Below are positions 43,232 through 51,480 of a DNA stretch of 64,000 bases, in pieces; position 1 is the first letter of the stretch, and each line of letters begins with the position of its first letter. A model generated the notes under the pieces. It saw only the letters and a list, made by a program, of their open reading frames with translations, was not told the origin of the DNA and did no database searches. Source of the stretch: Pilosibacter fragilis (lineage in GTDB: Bacteria; Bacillota; Clostridia; Lachnospirales; Lachnospiraceae). The translations under genes were made by a program, and so were the position numbers. The stretch lies in the NCBI RefSeq assembly GCF_032490495.1, contig NZ_JAVYJB010000001.1, positions 62,001-126,000 on the forward strand. Direction: 5' to 3'.

Positions 43232-44596
43232 TTACAATACAGTCTGTCTTTGCAGTGCCTCTGCCAGAGCGGCGGCTGGGACAGAAAAACATTTAGCACA
43301 GGCAAGGAGCATTTTATAATGTGTTTCATTCTGTTTCCAGAGCTCCAAGCCATGATATATGCCACCGCCAAATCCGGTGTATTTTTTCACAGCCTTTTCC
43401 AGTTTCTCCTTCCGGTCCATTTCCGACCCCATGGAGGTGTAAAGCCGCAAAAATTCCTCAATGCCTTTCCATTCCCTGTCAGCGCCGATTCCAAGCGTGA
43501 AAATCGGTTTAGTGCGCCCGGAGCCGTCCCCGTTTTCTCTGGATTTGTTTTCTCCATCCATTCGGTAAAGTTTTGCAAGCATTTCCGGACCGGAGCTGGA
43601 TGCGTCGGCAATCACTGGTTCCGTCTTGTTGCTCATGGAGCATACACGCCCTAAAATTTGTTGGAACGTAACCAGTGATGTGACATTTCGGAATAATACA
43701 ATCCCCGTAACATCCGGCAGATGTACTCCTTCCAGAAGCATATCCACGGAAAGGATGACTGCTTTTTCTGCTTTCTGCATGCCGGCAATGACCTGAGACA
43801 GATTTCTTAAATCCGCATACAGAATAAACACTTCATATCCTGCAAAAATTTTTCTCATCCGGTCTTCGTATTCATGCAGTTTGGTTTTGCCGGCAAAATA
43901 AACAATCCATTTATTTCGCGGATACATTGCAACGATTCTGGCAAGCGTCTGTTCACATTCTTCATACGCGATCTTTACATTAACATTCCCTTCGTATTCT
44001 TCGCGGATCTGTTTCGGATCTTTTTCCGGAAGCATGACGCGGTAGTTAAATTTCGGCATCAGCCCAAGCCGGATTGCTTCAAAGTTGCTGATACCGTTTA
44101 CGGTCTGATCAAAAATACTGCCTGTATGGACTGATTTCTTATGCCCGTATTCCTTGATGTCGCGTTCCGGAGTGGCTGTCAAGCCGAGGAAACGCGTTCT
44201 TGACAACAGGTGCATGCATTCCGCAAGGTTTTTGCCATACCGGTCGCTCCACAGATGATGTGCCTCATCAATTACGACAAGATCATATCCGGACAGTTTT
44301 TTTATTCCTTTTTCCTTATCCGTAAAAAAATTGAATGTTACAAAATCGACCGGAATCTTAGAACTGAGCCACTGAAAATCCGTATATTCACTGATGTTTT
44401 CCTGTACGGCATATTTTGGGATGACATACAAAATGCTTTTCAGTTCCTGCAGCATGCGTTCCACGATACCCATGAAGACATAGGATTTCCCAGTTCCTAC
44501 TCCTGAGGTGTACAGGATGCTTCTCGTACCTGAGTGATATGAATCAACAATTTTTTCTACAACCGGCAAGTTGTGTTTGCTGATTTTAATTTTCAT
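43232..44596 (-). CDS. Superfamily 2 DEAD/DEAH-type helicase
   Basis: A 454-residue SF2 helicase. Walker A TSGVGTGKSYVF near residue 30, DEAH in VVIDEAHHLW near 112, motif III-like LGLTATPERD near 140, and the C-terminal RecA domain with LSVDMLLEGVHLPD and QILGRVCS (motif VI). It is compact, similar to type III restriction/SSL2-like helicases. Coupled to the primase (35 bases) and the repeat protein (12 bases); together they suggest an element replication or DNA-entry module. Start after AAAGGAG. Confidence 0.9.
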   Translation of the reverse strand: MKIKISKHNLPVVEKIVDSYHSGTRSILYTSGVGTGKSYVFMGIVERMLQELKSILYVIPKYAVQENISEYTDFQWLSSKIPVDFVTFNFFTDKEKGIKKLSGYDLVVIDEAHHLWSDRYGKNLAECMHLLSRTRFLGLTATPERDIKEYGHKKSVHTGSIFDQTVNGISNFEAIRLGLMPKFNYRVMLPEKDPKQIREEYEGNVNVKIAYEECEQTLARIVAMYPRNKWIVYFAGKTKLHEYEDRMRKIFAGYEVFILYADLRNLSQVIAGMQKAEKAVILSVDMLLEGVHLPDVTGIVLFRNVTSLVTFQQILGRVCSMSNKTEPVIADASSSGPEMLAKLYRMDGENKSRENGDGSGRTKPIFTLGIGADREWKGIEEFLRLYTSMGSEMDRKEKLEKAVKKYTGFGGGIYHGLELWKQNETHYKMLLACAKCFSVPAAALAEALQRQTVL

Positions 44597-44608
44597 AGCT
44601 GATCTCCT

Positions 44609-45433
44609 TTAAAATGCCCGTTGGATGCCCATATGTTCCATAATCTCAAGAGGTGTGCAAATATCTTTTGTTCCGTCAGGGAATGTGCAGATGTAATAAA
44701 CGTCATGCTCTGTTGAAAAACCCCGTTGTGTTTTAACACCGTGGAAATTCCCGTCTGAATTGGTCCCAATATGCGGATGTCCGATCTGTCCGGAGCGGAA
44801 CTGTTTCATGGCTTTGTGCTGATTTATAACGCCATCTTCAAACATGATGTCAACATCACATGCACCACGGTATTCCACAATCTTCATACGCAAGCCGTTT
44901 TTTGCTGTTCTTACCATGCCGACAGGAGAGGTTGTGACCGGTTTGATTTTCCCGGATAAAAAATCTCTATATGCCACATGTTCTTTAATTTCTCCAGTGG
45001 AAAATCTGACATCCATGTCATGCGCGGTCCGATACGCGATGATTTCCATTTCAAGTCCACAGTTAGCCATGCGTATTTCTCCGACTCTGTGATACATGGT
45101 TTCCGGATTGATTTCAGGATGTTTGATGCATCCCTGTAAAAATGCACGGTAGCTTCTGTGTTGCACAATAATCCCGTCTGCAAATTCAACATCGATATCT
45201 GTTGTCGTCCGATATGCGACAATCGTCATGACCATCCCGTTTAATGCTGTGGATGTTTCATGATAGCGGATCACACACATGGGAAAGATCCTGTGCTGAA
45301 AATTATAGTATCGCGTATGTTGTAGGATAAACCCGTTTGAAAATTCAACGTCGATATCCGTAGCTTCCCGATACGCAATAATTTCCATTTGCAAATTTTT
45401 GTATGTACCGGTTTCATGCAGTCGCGACTTCAT
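44609..45433 (-). CDS. Four-repeat protein (AYRxxxDIDVxFxDG repeats)
   Basis: A 274-residue protein built from four copies of a ~50-residue motif: AYREATDIDVEFSNG, AYRTTTDIDVEFADG, AYRTAHDMDVRFSTG and EYRGACDVDIMFEDG, each followed by a His-containing helix (QHRSYRAFLQGCI and similar). A fifth, diverged unit near the end reads DVYYICTFPDGTKD. Such tandem repeats occur in Firmicutes mobile elements without known function. The spacing suggests a DNA- or protein-binding array. Same operon as helicase and primase. Confidence 0.72.
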   Translation of the reverse strand: MKSRLHETGTYKNLQMEIIAYREATDIDVEFSNGFILQHTRYYNFQHRIFPMCVIRYHETSTALNGMVMTIVAYRTTTDIDVEFADGIIVQHRSYRAFLQGCIKHPEINPETMYHRVGEIRMANCGLEMEIIAYRTAHDMDVRFSTGEIKEHVAYRDFLSGKIKPVTTSPVGMVRTAKNGLRMKIVEYRGACDVDIMFEDGVINQHKAMKQFRSGQIGHPHIGTNSDGNFHGVKTQRGFSTEHDVYYICTFPDGTKDICTPLEIMEHMGIQRAF

Positions 45434-45513
45434 TTTTTTCTCCTTTTTTCTTCAATTACAAATATGAGAAGCCAAGGCATGGCCCAGGCTCCCCATATGT
45501 AAGATTGAACGGT

Positions 45514-45795
45514 TTAATTCCAAATATCTGCTTCCTGATCGCTGTAAAAATCATAGCCGTCACGGAGCCTGTCTTTTTCCAGTTCCCGCAGCAGCTCGTT
45601 GTCTTCTTTTGAACGCAGGCCGTATGCCGGAGCATGGTCGTAATCCAGTCCAAGCACTTTTTTGTGGATTGCTGCAACCTCGTCATCGGTATATTCTTCT
45701 TTGTCAGAACTTTCGATTTCTCTGATTGCATCAACCACAGACTTTGTCTGTTTTTGTACCTTTAAGCTGTACAGTACTTTGTACTTACTTAACAT
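45514..45795 (-). CDS. Hypothetical acidic protein, 93 aa
   Basis: A 93-residue charged helical protein (VVDAIREIESSDKEEYTDDEVAAIHKKVLG, then LLRELEKDRLRDGYDFYSDQE). Ribosome site AAGGAGG. First gene behind promoter P9 and so head of the repeat protein-helicase-primase unit. No family recognised. Confidence 0.62.
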   Translation of the reverse strand: MLSKYKVLYSLKVQKQTKSVVDAIREIESSDKEEYTDDEVAAIHKKVLGLDYDHAPAYGLRSKEDNELLRELEKDRLRDGYDFYSDQEADIWN

Positions 45796-45841
45796 TGTTT
45801 TATCCTCCTTATACTCGGATGCCTCATCATTGTTTCGTGAA

Positions 45842-45871
45842 AATTATGGCAGTGGATAACCGTAAAAAGAG
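45842..45871 (-). promoter_or_regulatory. Element promoter P9 (diverged box)
   Basis: GCCATAATT 46 bases before the 93-aa gene. The upstream region has TTTTTACGG rather than a clean GCGA. It overlaps the tail of the TerD terminator. Confidence 0.55.
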
Positions 45872-45893
45872 CCGCCGGATTTCCGGCGGCCCT
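45863..45893 (-). terminator. Terminator of the ter cluster
   Basis: Perfect stem GCCGCCGGA with a 2-base loop, then TCTTTTT on the minus strand, 25 bases after the last terD. Confidence 0.92.
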
Positions 45894-45918
45894 ATAGCAA
45901 CACTTGTGCGCAAGCTGT

Positions 45919-46518
45919 TTAATAGATGTGGTTTGCCAAGGCATTGATAGAATTATCCTTGGTGCCCTGTCCGATGGCATTAAATTTCCACTCACTGCCT
46001 TCACGATAGATTTCGCCGAAGATCATTGCGGTCTGATTCGGGTAGGAATCAGTTAAATTGTATCTGCACATTTCCTCGTGTCTGTGCTCGTCCACCAGGC
46101 GGCAGAAAGCATTTTTGATCATGCCGAAATGCTGGTGGCGCTGGGCTGCCTGGTAAATGTTTACCGTAATGACGAGACGGTCGTACTCCGGCGGCAGTTT
46201 GCTCAGATCAATCATAATCTGCTCATCATCACCGTCACCATCTCCGGTCAGATTATCTCCCATGTGTTTGACTGCACCGGATGCGTGCTTCAGATTTCCG
46301 AAATATACAACATCCTTATTGGATTCCAGGCGTCCGTTCTTTAATAAAATCACGGAAGCATCACAGTCGATGTTATGGGTACTACCTCCGCCGAACCCGA
46401 AAAGCCCGCGCTTCTTTACCTCCGCTGCGTCCCAGCCGAGTCCTACCATGATCTTACTTAATCCCTCACGATCCTTGGACAGGCTTACTCTCTGTCCCTT
46501 CTGAAGATTTACTGACAT
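45919..46518 (-). CDS. terD: TerD-family stress protein 1
   Basis: A 199-residue TerD-domain protein. The Ca2+-binding signature MGDNLTGDGDGDDE is intact near residues 84-97, and the GLGWDAAEVK start motif and AIGQGTKD end are present. It differs from its two neighbours (RLVDEH, YNLTDSYPNQ). TerD proteins bind calcium and belong to the tellurite/general stress (Ter) system with TelA. Third of three adjacent terD genes. Confidence 0.93.
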   Translation of the reverse strand: MSVNLQKGQRVSLSKDREGLSKIMVGLGWDAAEVKKRGLFGFGGGSTHNIDCDASVILLKNGRLESNKDVVYFGNLKHASGAVKHMGDNLTGDGDGDDEQIMIDLSKLPPEYDRLVITVNIYQAAQRHQHFGMIKNAFCRLVDEHRHEEMCRYNLTDSYPNQTAMIFGEIYREGSEWKFNAIGQGTKDNSINALANHIY

Positions 46519-46603
46519 ATCTTTTTCCTCCCATCAGTTTCTGTTTTTTATATAGATCCGCAGGATCCTGTTCGGTTCCTGCGGATAACTTTTTCTCTCT
46601 TTT

Positions 46604-47182
46604 TTACTCTACGTCGATGCCGTAACGTCTGCACAGCCCAGCCAGGCCGCCCTGGTATCCGTCACCGATTGCGTGGAACTCCCATTCGCCATCATGACGA
46701 TACAGCTCCGCCATGACTACCGCAGTCTCAATGGACGCTTCCTCATTCAGGTTATAACGGGTTAATTCTGCTCCGTCATTTTCATCCACAACGCGGCAGT
46801 AAGCATTTCTTACCATACCAAAGTTCTGACCGCGGCGCTCTGCATCGTCAATCGTGATCGTAAAGACGATTTTTTCGATATCTGCAGGAACTTTTGACAG
46901 GATCACCTTTACCTGCTCATCGTCGCCGTCTCCATCACCGGTGCGGTTATCACCCATATGGATAACAGAACCGGAGGGATGGTCAAGATTGTTATAAAAA
47001 ACAAAATCCTTGTCCCTTCTGCATTTTCCGTTTGCGGCACACAGGAATGCAGATACATCCAGGTCAAATGCGTAGCCGCCTCCCTCCTGTGCATCCCATC
47101 CCAGGCCTACGGTTACTTCCTTTAATGACGGACGCTTCTTTGTCAGGCTGACTTTCTGGCCTTTTGATAAACTAACTGGCAT
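46604..47182 (-). CDS. terD: TerD-family stress protein 2
   Basis: A 192-residue TerD protein starting MPVSLSKGQKVSLTKKRP behind AAAGGAGA. GLGWDAQEGGGYAFDLDVSAFL, MGDNRTGDGDGDDEQV and the ending AIGDGYQGGLAGLC show a complete domain. Closest to TerD 3 of the same operon, consistent with duplication. Confidence 0.95.
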   Translation of the reverse strand: MPVSLSKGQKVSLTKKRPSLKEVTVGLGWDAQEGGGYAFDLDVSAFLCAANGKCRRDKDFVFYNNLDHPSGSVIHMGDNRTGDGDGDDEQVKVILSKVPADIEKIVFTITIDDAERRGQNFGMVRNAYCRVVDENDGAELTRYNLNEEASIETAVVMAELYRHDGEWEFHAIGDGYQGGLAGLCRRYGIDVE

Positions 47183-47290
47183 ATGTAATCTCCTTTCTAT
47201 TCTTTCTATACAGACCCATACATAGAGTGGGTCGCACCCGCAGGAACACACTCGGTTCCTGCGGATAACTGTTTTTCCATTGTTGTTTCT

Positions 47291-47869
47291 TTATACTTCG
47301 AGACCGAAATGAGTGCAAAGTGCAGCCAGACCGCCCTGATAGCCGCTTCCGATCGCGTTAAACTTCCACTCGCCGTCATGACGGTAGAGTTCTGCCATGA
47401 TAACGGCAGTCTCGATGGAGGCATCCTCGCCCAGATCGAAGCGCATCAGCTCCTCACCGTTATCCTCGTTGACGATACGGCAGTAGGCATTGGATACCAT
47501 GCCGAAATTCTGGCCGCGGGTATCCGCCTGATCGATCGTTACGGTAAAAGCGATTTTTTCGATCTCTGCAGGTACCTTGGAAAGATCTACCTTTACCTGC
47601 TCATCGTCGCCGTTACCATCACCGGTACGGTTATCACCCATATGAATGACTGCGCCGGATGCATGCTCCTTGTGGTTGTAGAAAATGAAATCCTTTTCAC
47701 CGCTGCACTTTCCATTTGCTCCGGTCATAAATACGGATACATCCAGGTCAAAATCATGACCGCCGTCATAGCGGTTAGTATCCCATCCGAGTCCTACAAG
47801 GATCTTTTTTAATCCCGGGTTATCTTTGGTCAGATTAATCTTCTGACCCTTTGCTAAACTGATTGGCAT
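47291..47869 (-). CDS. terD: TerD-family stress protein 3
   Basis: A 192-residue TerD protein (MPISLAKGQKINLTKDNPGL, MGDNRTGDGNGDDEQV, AIGSGYQGGLAALC). First of the three terD genes behind promoter P10. Ca2+-binding acidic loop intact. Confidence 0.95.
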   Translation of the reverse strand: MPISLAKGQKINLTKDNPGLKKILVGLGWDTNRYDGGHDFDLDVSVFMTGANGKCSGEKDFIFYNHKEHASGAVIHMGDNRTGDGNGDDEQVKVDLSKVPAEIEKIAFTVTIDQADTRGQNFGMVSNAYCRIVNEDNGEELMRFDLGEDASIETAVIMAELYRHDGEWKFNAIGSGYQGGLAALCTHFGLEV

Positions 47870-47901
47870 CTTTTAAAGCCCTCCTTTGTTCTTTGTACCG
47901 T

Positions 47902-47935
47902 AATTATGGAAGAGTTTCTGCCATTATTGGTTTTT
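47902..47935 (-). promoter_or_regulatory. Element promoter P10 (ACCAAT box) of terD genes
   Basis: CCATAATT with ACCAAT at -22 and AAAA ahead, 32 bases before the first terD. It would allow terD expression apart from telA. Confidence 0.8.
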
Positions 47936-47948
47936 TGCGGACCATACC

Positions 47949-49091
47949 TTATTTTTTCTGAAGCGCGCGGTATTCCTGTTTGATTGCATCCAGACGTTTT
48001 GCGTCCTCAACCCGTTTTGCCCTTGCGTTTTCCTGAATCTGTTTTGTTTCCTCAATGCCGTTTACAATGGTTCTCCAGGTGGTTTCCAGCGTCTCGATCT
48101 TAATAGAGCTGCCGGATGCGAGCTGTGTGGTCAGTTTGCTCTGCTCCACGGTATTCTGGGCATTTTTAATCAGCATTTCGTTTGTTTTAGCATCCAGCGC
48201 CGCCATGGATTCTGCCTGGATCCGCTGTCTCTTTAACATGATTGCCTGCGCCAGTGCCTGTTTGAATACCGGGAGGGTAATGATGAAGGCTGAGTTGATC
48301 TTGCGCACCAGGTTCATATTGGAAAATTCCATGGTCTTGATCATCGGAATGGACTGGATGGCTACGCTTTCCGCTGTCCTTAAATCCTGTGTTCTCTGTT
48401 CCAGGAGCATCAGTACCTGATTCAGATTGGAGATTTCAAACTGAATGGACTGGTCGCCGGATGCTTCCATGTCCTTTTTTCTCTGCTCAATATAAGCTTC
48501 GATCTCTTTACAGCCCTGCTCTCCTGCCAGAATGTACTTCACCAGTTCGTGGTAATAACCGACATTGGCTTCAAACAGCTGATTGAGTCTGCCATTGGAA
48601 GTTTTGATCTCCTCTTCGTACTGCTTCAGCTGCACATAAATCTTGTCCACTTCCCCACCCATGGTGTGATATTTGTCCAAGATCTTGTCGAGTTTCTTTT
48701 TGGCATTACCAAACCATTTTTCCAGAAATCCCGGATTGTCCTTGATCTCCTCGATATCAAACTGAGACATAATCTTGGATAACTCTGCAAGCATCTTGCC
48801 GGAATCATCAATCTGATTCATGCTCATGCTGTTTAAGACCACATCGGATGCTTTGGAGATCTCTTCGGCTACGGAAGCACCGAATGTCACGACGGATTCC
48901 ATGTTGTTTACCTCAATGGTGCTGACGATGTCGTCCACCTCTTTGGAGCCGACCAGCGCTTTGGTCATATCCTGTCTGTCGGCCTCGATGTTATATTCCT
49001 TAACTTCCGGAAGTTCCGGGGCTGCCGGGGCGATTCCTGCTGCGGTCTGTGCCATGTTTTTTTCTGCTGTCTTACTGAAATCTACTGCCAT
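47949..49091 (-). CDS. telA: TelA-family toxic anion resistance protein
   Basis: A 380-residue TelA (KlaA) family protein: long coiled-coil helices, with KLDKILDKYHTMGGEVDKIYVQLKQYEEEI, LNQVLMLLEQRTQDLRTAE, TWRTIVNGIEETKQIQE and a final RAKRVEDAKRLDAIKQEYRALQ. TelA proteins give resistance to tellurite and other stresses and accompany TerD in Firmicutes. It ends 38 bases after promoter P10, and begins 3 bases after the YceG-like stop, so the two are coupled. Confidence 0.93.
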   Translation of the reverse strand: MAVDFSKTAEKNMAQTAAGIAPAAPELPEVKEYNIEADRQDMTKALVGSKEVDDIVSTIEVNNMESVVTFGASVAEEISKASDVVLNSMSMNQIDDSGKMLAELSKIMSQFDIEEIKDNPGFLEKWFGNAKKKLDKILDKYHTMGGEVDKIYVQLKQYEEEIKTSNGRLNQLFEANVGYYHELVKYILAGEQGCKEIEAYIEQRKKDMEASGDQSIQFEISNLNQVLMLLEQRTQDLRTAESVAIQSIPMIKTMEFSNMNLVRKINSAFIITLPVFKQALAQAIMLKRQRIQAESMAALDAKTNEMLIKNAQNTVEQSKLTTQLASGSSIKIETLETTWRTIVNGIEETKQIQENARAKRVEDAKRLDAIKQEYRALQKK

Positions 49092-49093
49092 TT

Positions 49094-51352
49094 TTAAAGT
49101 CCTCCTAAAAATTTTCTAAACCACCCTTTTGTGGCTGTTTGCTGAAATGTTGTAAAATCCGGTATCCGCAGATCATACTGATACGGGCCGGACTGGTATT
49201 CCGTGATCTGAAAATCGTTCCAATATCGTTCCACACACCGGTATCCGGTCGGAATGAAAAACAGGATGTCGAATCCGATCAGATGAAGCAGCGCTGCCTC
49301 AATGGTGTCCCGAAGCGAAAGCTGTGTTTCTCCGGTGATCAGATAGATACGTTTCGGATTCTTTTTTGTAAAATCAAAATTCTGAATCAGCCGAAGTGTT
49401 TCCTTATCCAGACTGAGTGCTGATGCCACAATCGTATATTCTGTCCCGTTCTCCCATGTGCCGCGGATCCATCCGGTATCCAGAAGCTGCTGGGTCTTTT
49501 TTAAGATATGGTCCTGTACTTCTTCCCGAAGAAAACCGTATGGGTAATCCGGGCTGTTTTTCACGGACTCTGTTCTGAGTTTCTTATTTTTTAAAAAAGC
49601 GGTGACGGGGATCTGCGCGCGTCCGGCTGTATCATCTGACATTTTGGGAATCTGCCGGATTACCTGTGTGTCCGCGGTTGTGAGACGCTGGATCTTTTTC
49701 CAATACTCTTCCGTGTTTCCGTCCTTTACACCGGAAATTTTCGCAAGGAAAACCGGCATCCGGACCGTTCCATCTGATGAAAATCCAGGACGGAAACGAA
49801 GTTCCTGATCCCAGAGAATCGGGATTTCTTCTTCCATGGACTGCAGGATAACGGCGTCTGCCGTGGCAAACTGTTTTTCCCGGTACATGCCGGTATCCTG
49901 ATACAGCATGGTATCCAGTTCCTGCTCTGCGTGATACGCAACCGTTCCGATTTTTCCACCTGTTTCTTCCGGGAACCATTCCATGCGTGCGGTATTGGGC
50001 AGGTGTACTTTAAAAAGTGCGCCGGATTCCGGCATTCCACCCTCTCCTGCTTCTGGGCGGAAAACAACCATGTCTACTGGAAGCATGGATAAAAGCCGAA
50101 AAAAGACCGCTTCTTTTTCATTTACGCTGCCGCCGAAACGATAAAAGGTTGCGACCTGCGGGAAGTGCATGCCTTTCCATAAGCGGTACGCATATGAACG
50201 AAGCCAGCAGATCATATAAACACCAAGAGCTGTCAGCCTGCCACCGTTCATTCCGCCAGCAGCCTCTTCTTCCATCGTGTGGCAGAACGCATCCCTCACC
50301 ATTGTTTCCAACCGGTTGTTTTCCGGAAAACTGAAATTTCCAGCCAGAAGGCGGAATAAGGGACGGCCGGAAAGTGCCGGGTCACGCTTGACTGCAGCAA
50401 TCGCTGCGGCATCTGGTGTAGGGAGAGATTTATTTACAATAACCAGTCCATGTTTTTCTGACTTTCTGCCAGCAGCCAGCCTATAAAGCGTTTCCTGGTA
50501 TGCGGCCGGAGAATCCACTCCTTCGATTTCACAGAATGCGTTGTAAAAGATGTTTTCTTCCTGGCCGCGTTCTTTGGCTGGTATAGAAAGATCGTGGAAA
50601 ATATCTCCTGACATCCATGCGTTTGTGCATGGAGTGGGATACATGGATGACTGTGGTATGACTGTTGACGAAGGAACAGTAATTCTGCGCTTTTTCACAA
50701 TTTCATCCATGATGGAACGCACTCCGAATTTATCCGGGAACGGTTCTGGGTTGGTCGGGACTATCTCCAGCGTTTCGTCTTCTTTTGCACCGGATGTTTT
50801 AAAAAATGCATCACGGTCACGGGAAAGGATTACAACGCTACATCCTGCAAGGCACAATGCCCGCAAAAACAGAAATCCGTAGGTGGAAGGATCTCCCTCG
50901 TACAAAACCGCGGAGGCATTCCCATTCTGTTCCATCAAACTTCCAAGGCGGTAATACATCCAGCACATGAATTTCACGAATGTGTTTTTTAATGCACCTG
51001 CAGTTTTTCCCTCTTTCTGCAGTTTTGTAAACATTCCGAGCATAGCCTCCGCAAGCCGTTCCTTTTTATTTGCTTTGCATCCCGGCAGCAATTTGCCGAT
51101 TACACACTGGAAGAATTCCGCATCCATACGAAAGTCTTGTCCGGCCATTTCCGTATAATATTTCAGCTGTTCCGGCGTCGGGTTTGCCAAGCCTCCGGCA
51201 ATGATGGCTCCGTTTTTCTGTGCTTCCGCACAGTATTCGGTAAGAAAACGGCGGATATCTTCCCCGTACCGGCATACCAGGGCAGGAAGTCTGCCGGAGG
51301 TGTTATCTACGGATATGAATTTTGTAAACTCTTCCGGTGTTATTGATGTCAT
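49094..51352 (-). CDS. YceG-like protein of the Ter stress module
   Basis: A 752-residue cytosolic protein matching, by organisation and neighbourhood, the YceG family ('putative component of biosynthetic module') found beside TelA and TerD in Bacillus-type yceCDEFGH loci. It is longer than B. subtilis YceG (about 540). A long N-terminal region of about 340 residues is followed by CWLRSYAYRLWKG, FYRFGGSVNEKEAVFFRLLSMLPVDMVVFRP and the ending RYWNDFQITEYQSGPYQYDLRIPDF. The enzymatic role is unknown. Start behind AAAGGAGAG and promoter P11. Confidence 0.75.
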   Translation of the reverse strand: MTSITPEEFTKFISVDNTSGRLPALVCRYGEDIRRFLTEYCAEAQKNGAIIAGGLANPTPEQLKYYTEMAGQDFRMDAEFFQCVIGKLLPGCKANKKERLAEAMLGMFTKLQKEGKTAGALKNTFVKFMCWMYYRLGSLMEQNGNASAVLYEGDPSTYGFLFLRALCLAGCSVVILSRDRDAFFKTSGAKEDETLEIVPTNPEPFPDKFGVRSIMDEIVKKRRITVPSSTVIPQSSMYPTPCTNAWMSGDIFHDLSIPAKERGQEENIFYNAFCEIEGVDSPAAYQETLYRLAAGRKSEKHGLVIVNKSLPTPDAAAIAAVKRDPALSGRPLFRLLAGNFSFPENNRLETMVRDAFCHTMEEEAAGGMNGGRLTALGVYMICWLRSYAYRLWKGMHFPQVATFYRFGGSVNEKEAVFFRLLSMLPVDMVVFRPEAGEGGMPESGALFKVHLPNTARMEWFPEETGGKIGTVAYHAEQELDTMLYQDTGMYREKQFATADAVILQSMEEEIPILWDQELRFRPGFSSDGTVRMPVFLAKISGVKDGNTEEYWKKIQRLTTADTQVIRQIPKMSDDTAGRAQIPVTAFLKNKKLRTESVKNSPDYPYGFLREEVQDHILKKTQQLLDTGWIRGTWENGTEYTIVASALSLDKETLRLIQNFDFTKKNPKRIYLITGETQLSLRDTIEAALLHLIGFDILFFIPTGYRCVERYWNDFQITEYQSGPYQYDLRIPDFTTFQQTATKGWFRKFLGGL

Positions 51353-51391
51353 CAGCCTTTTTCTCTCCTTTCTTTCTGATTGTTACGGTGT

Positions 51392-51426
51392 AATTATGGA
51401 TAGGAAGCACCCGAAATTGGTTTTTT
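51392..51426 (-). promoter_or_regulatory. Element promoter P11 (ACCAAT box) of yceG-telA
   Basis: CCATAATT with ACCAAT at -22 and a six-A run ahead, 40 bases before the YceG-like gene. Confidence 0.8.
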
Positions 51427-51437
51427 CTACCGTCTAG

Positions 51438-51472
51438 CAAAAAAAGAAAGACACGGCCAGGCCGTGCCTTTC
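51438..51472 (-). terminator. Terminator after the Ca2+ ATPase gene
   Basis: Stem AAAGGCACGGCC, minimal loop, then CTTTTTTT on the minus strand, immediately after the stop. Confidence 0.92.
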
Positions 51473-51480
51473 GAATATTT

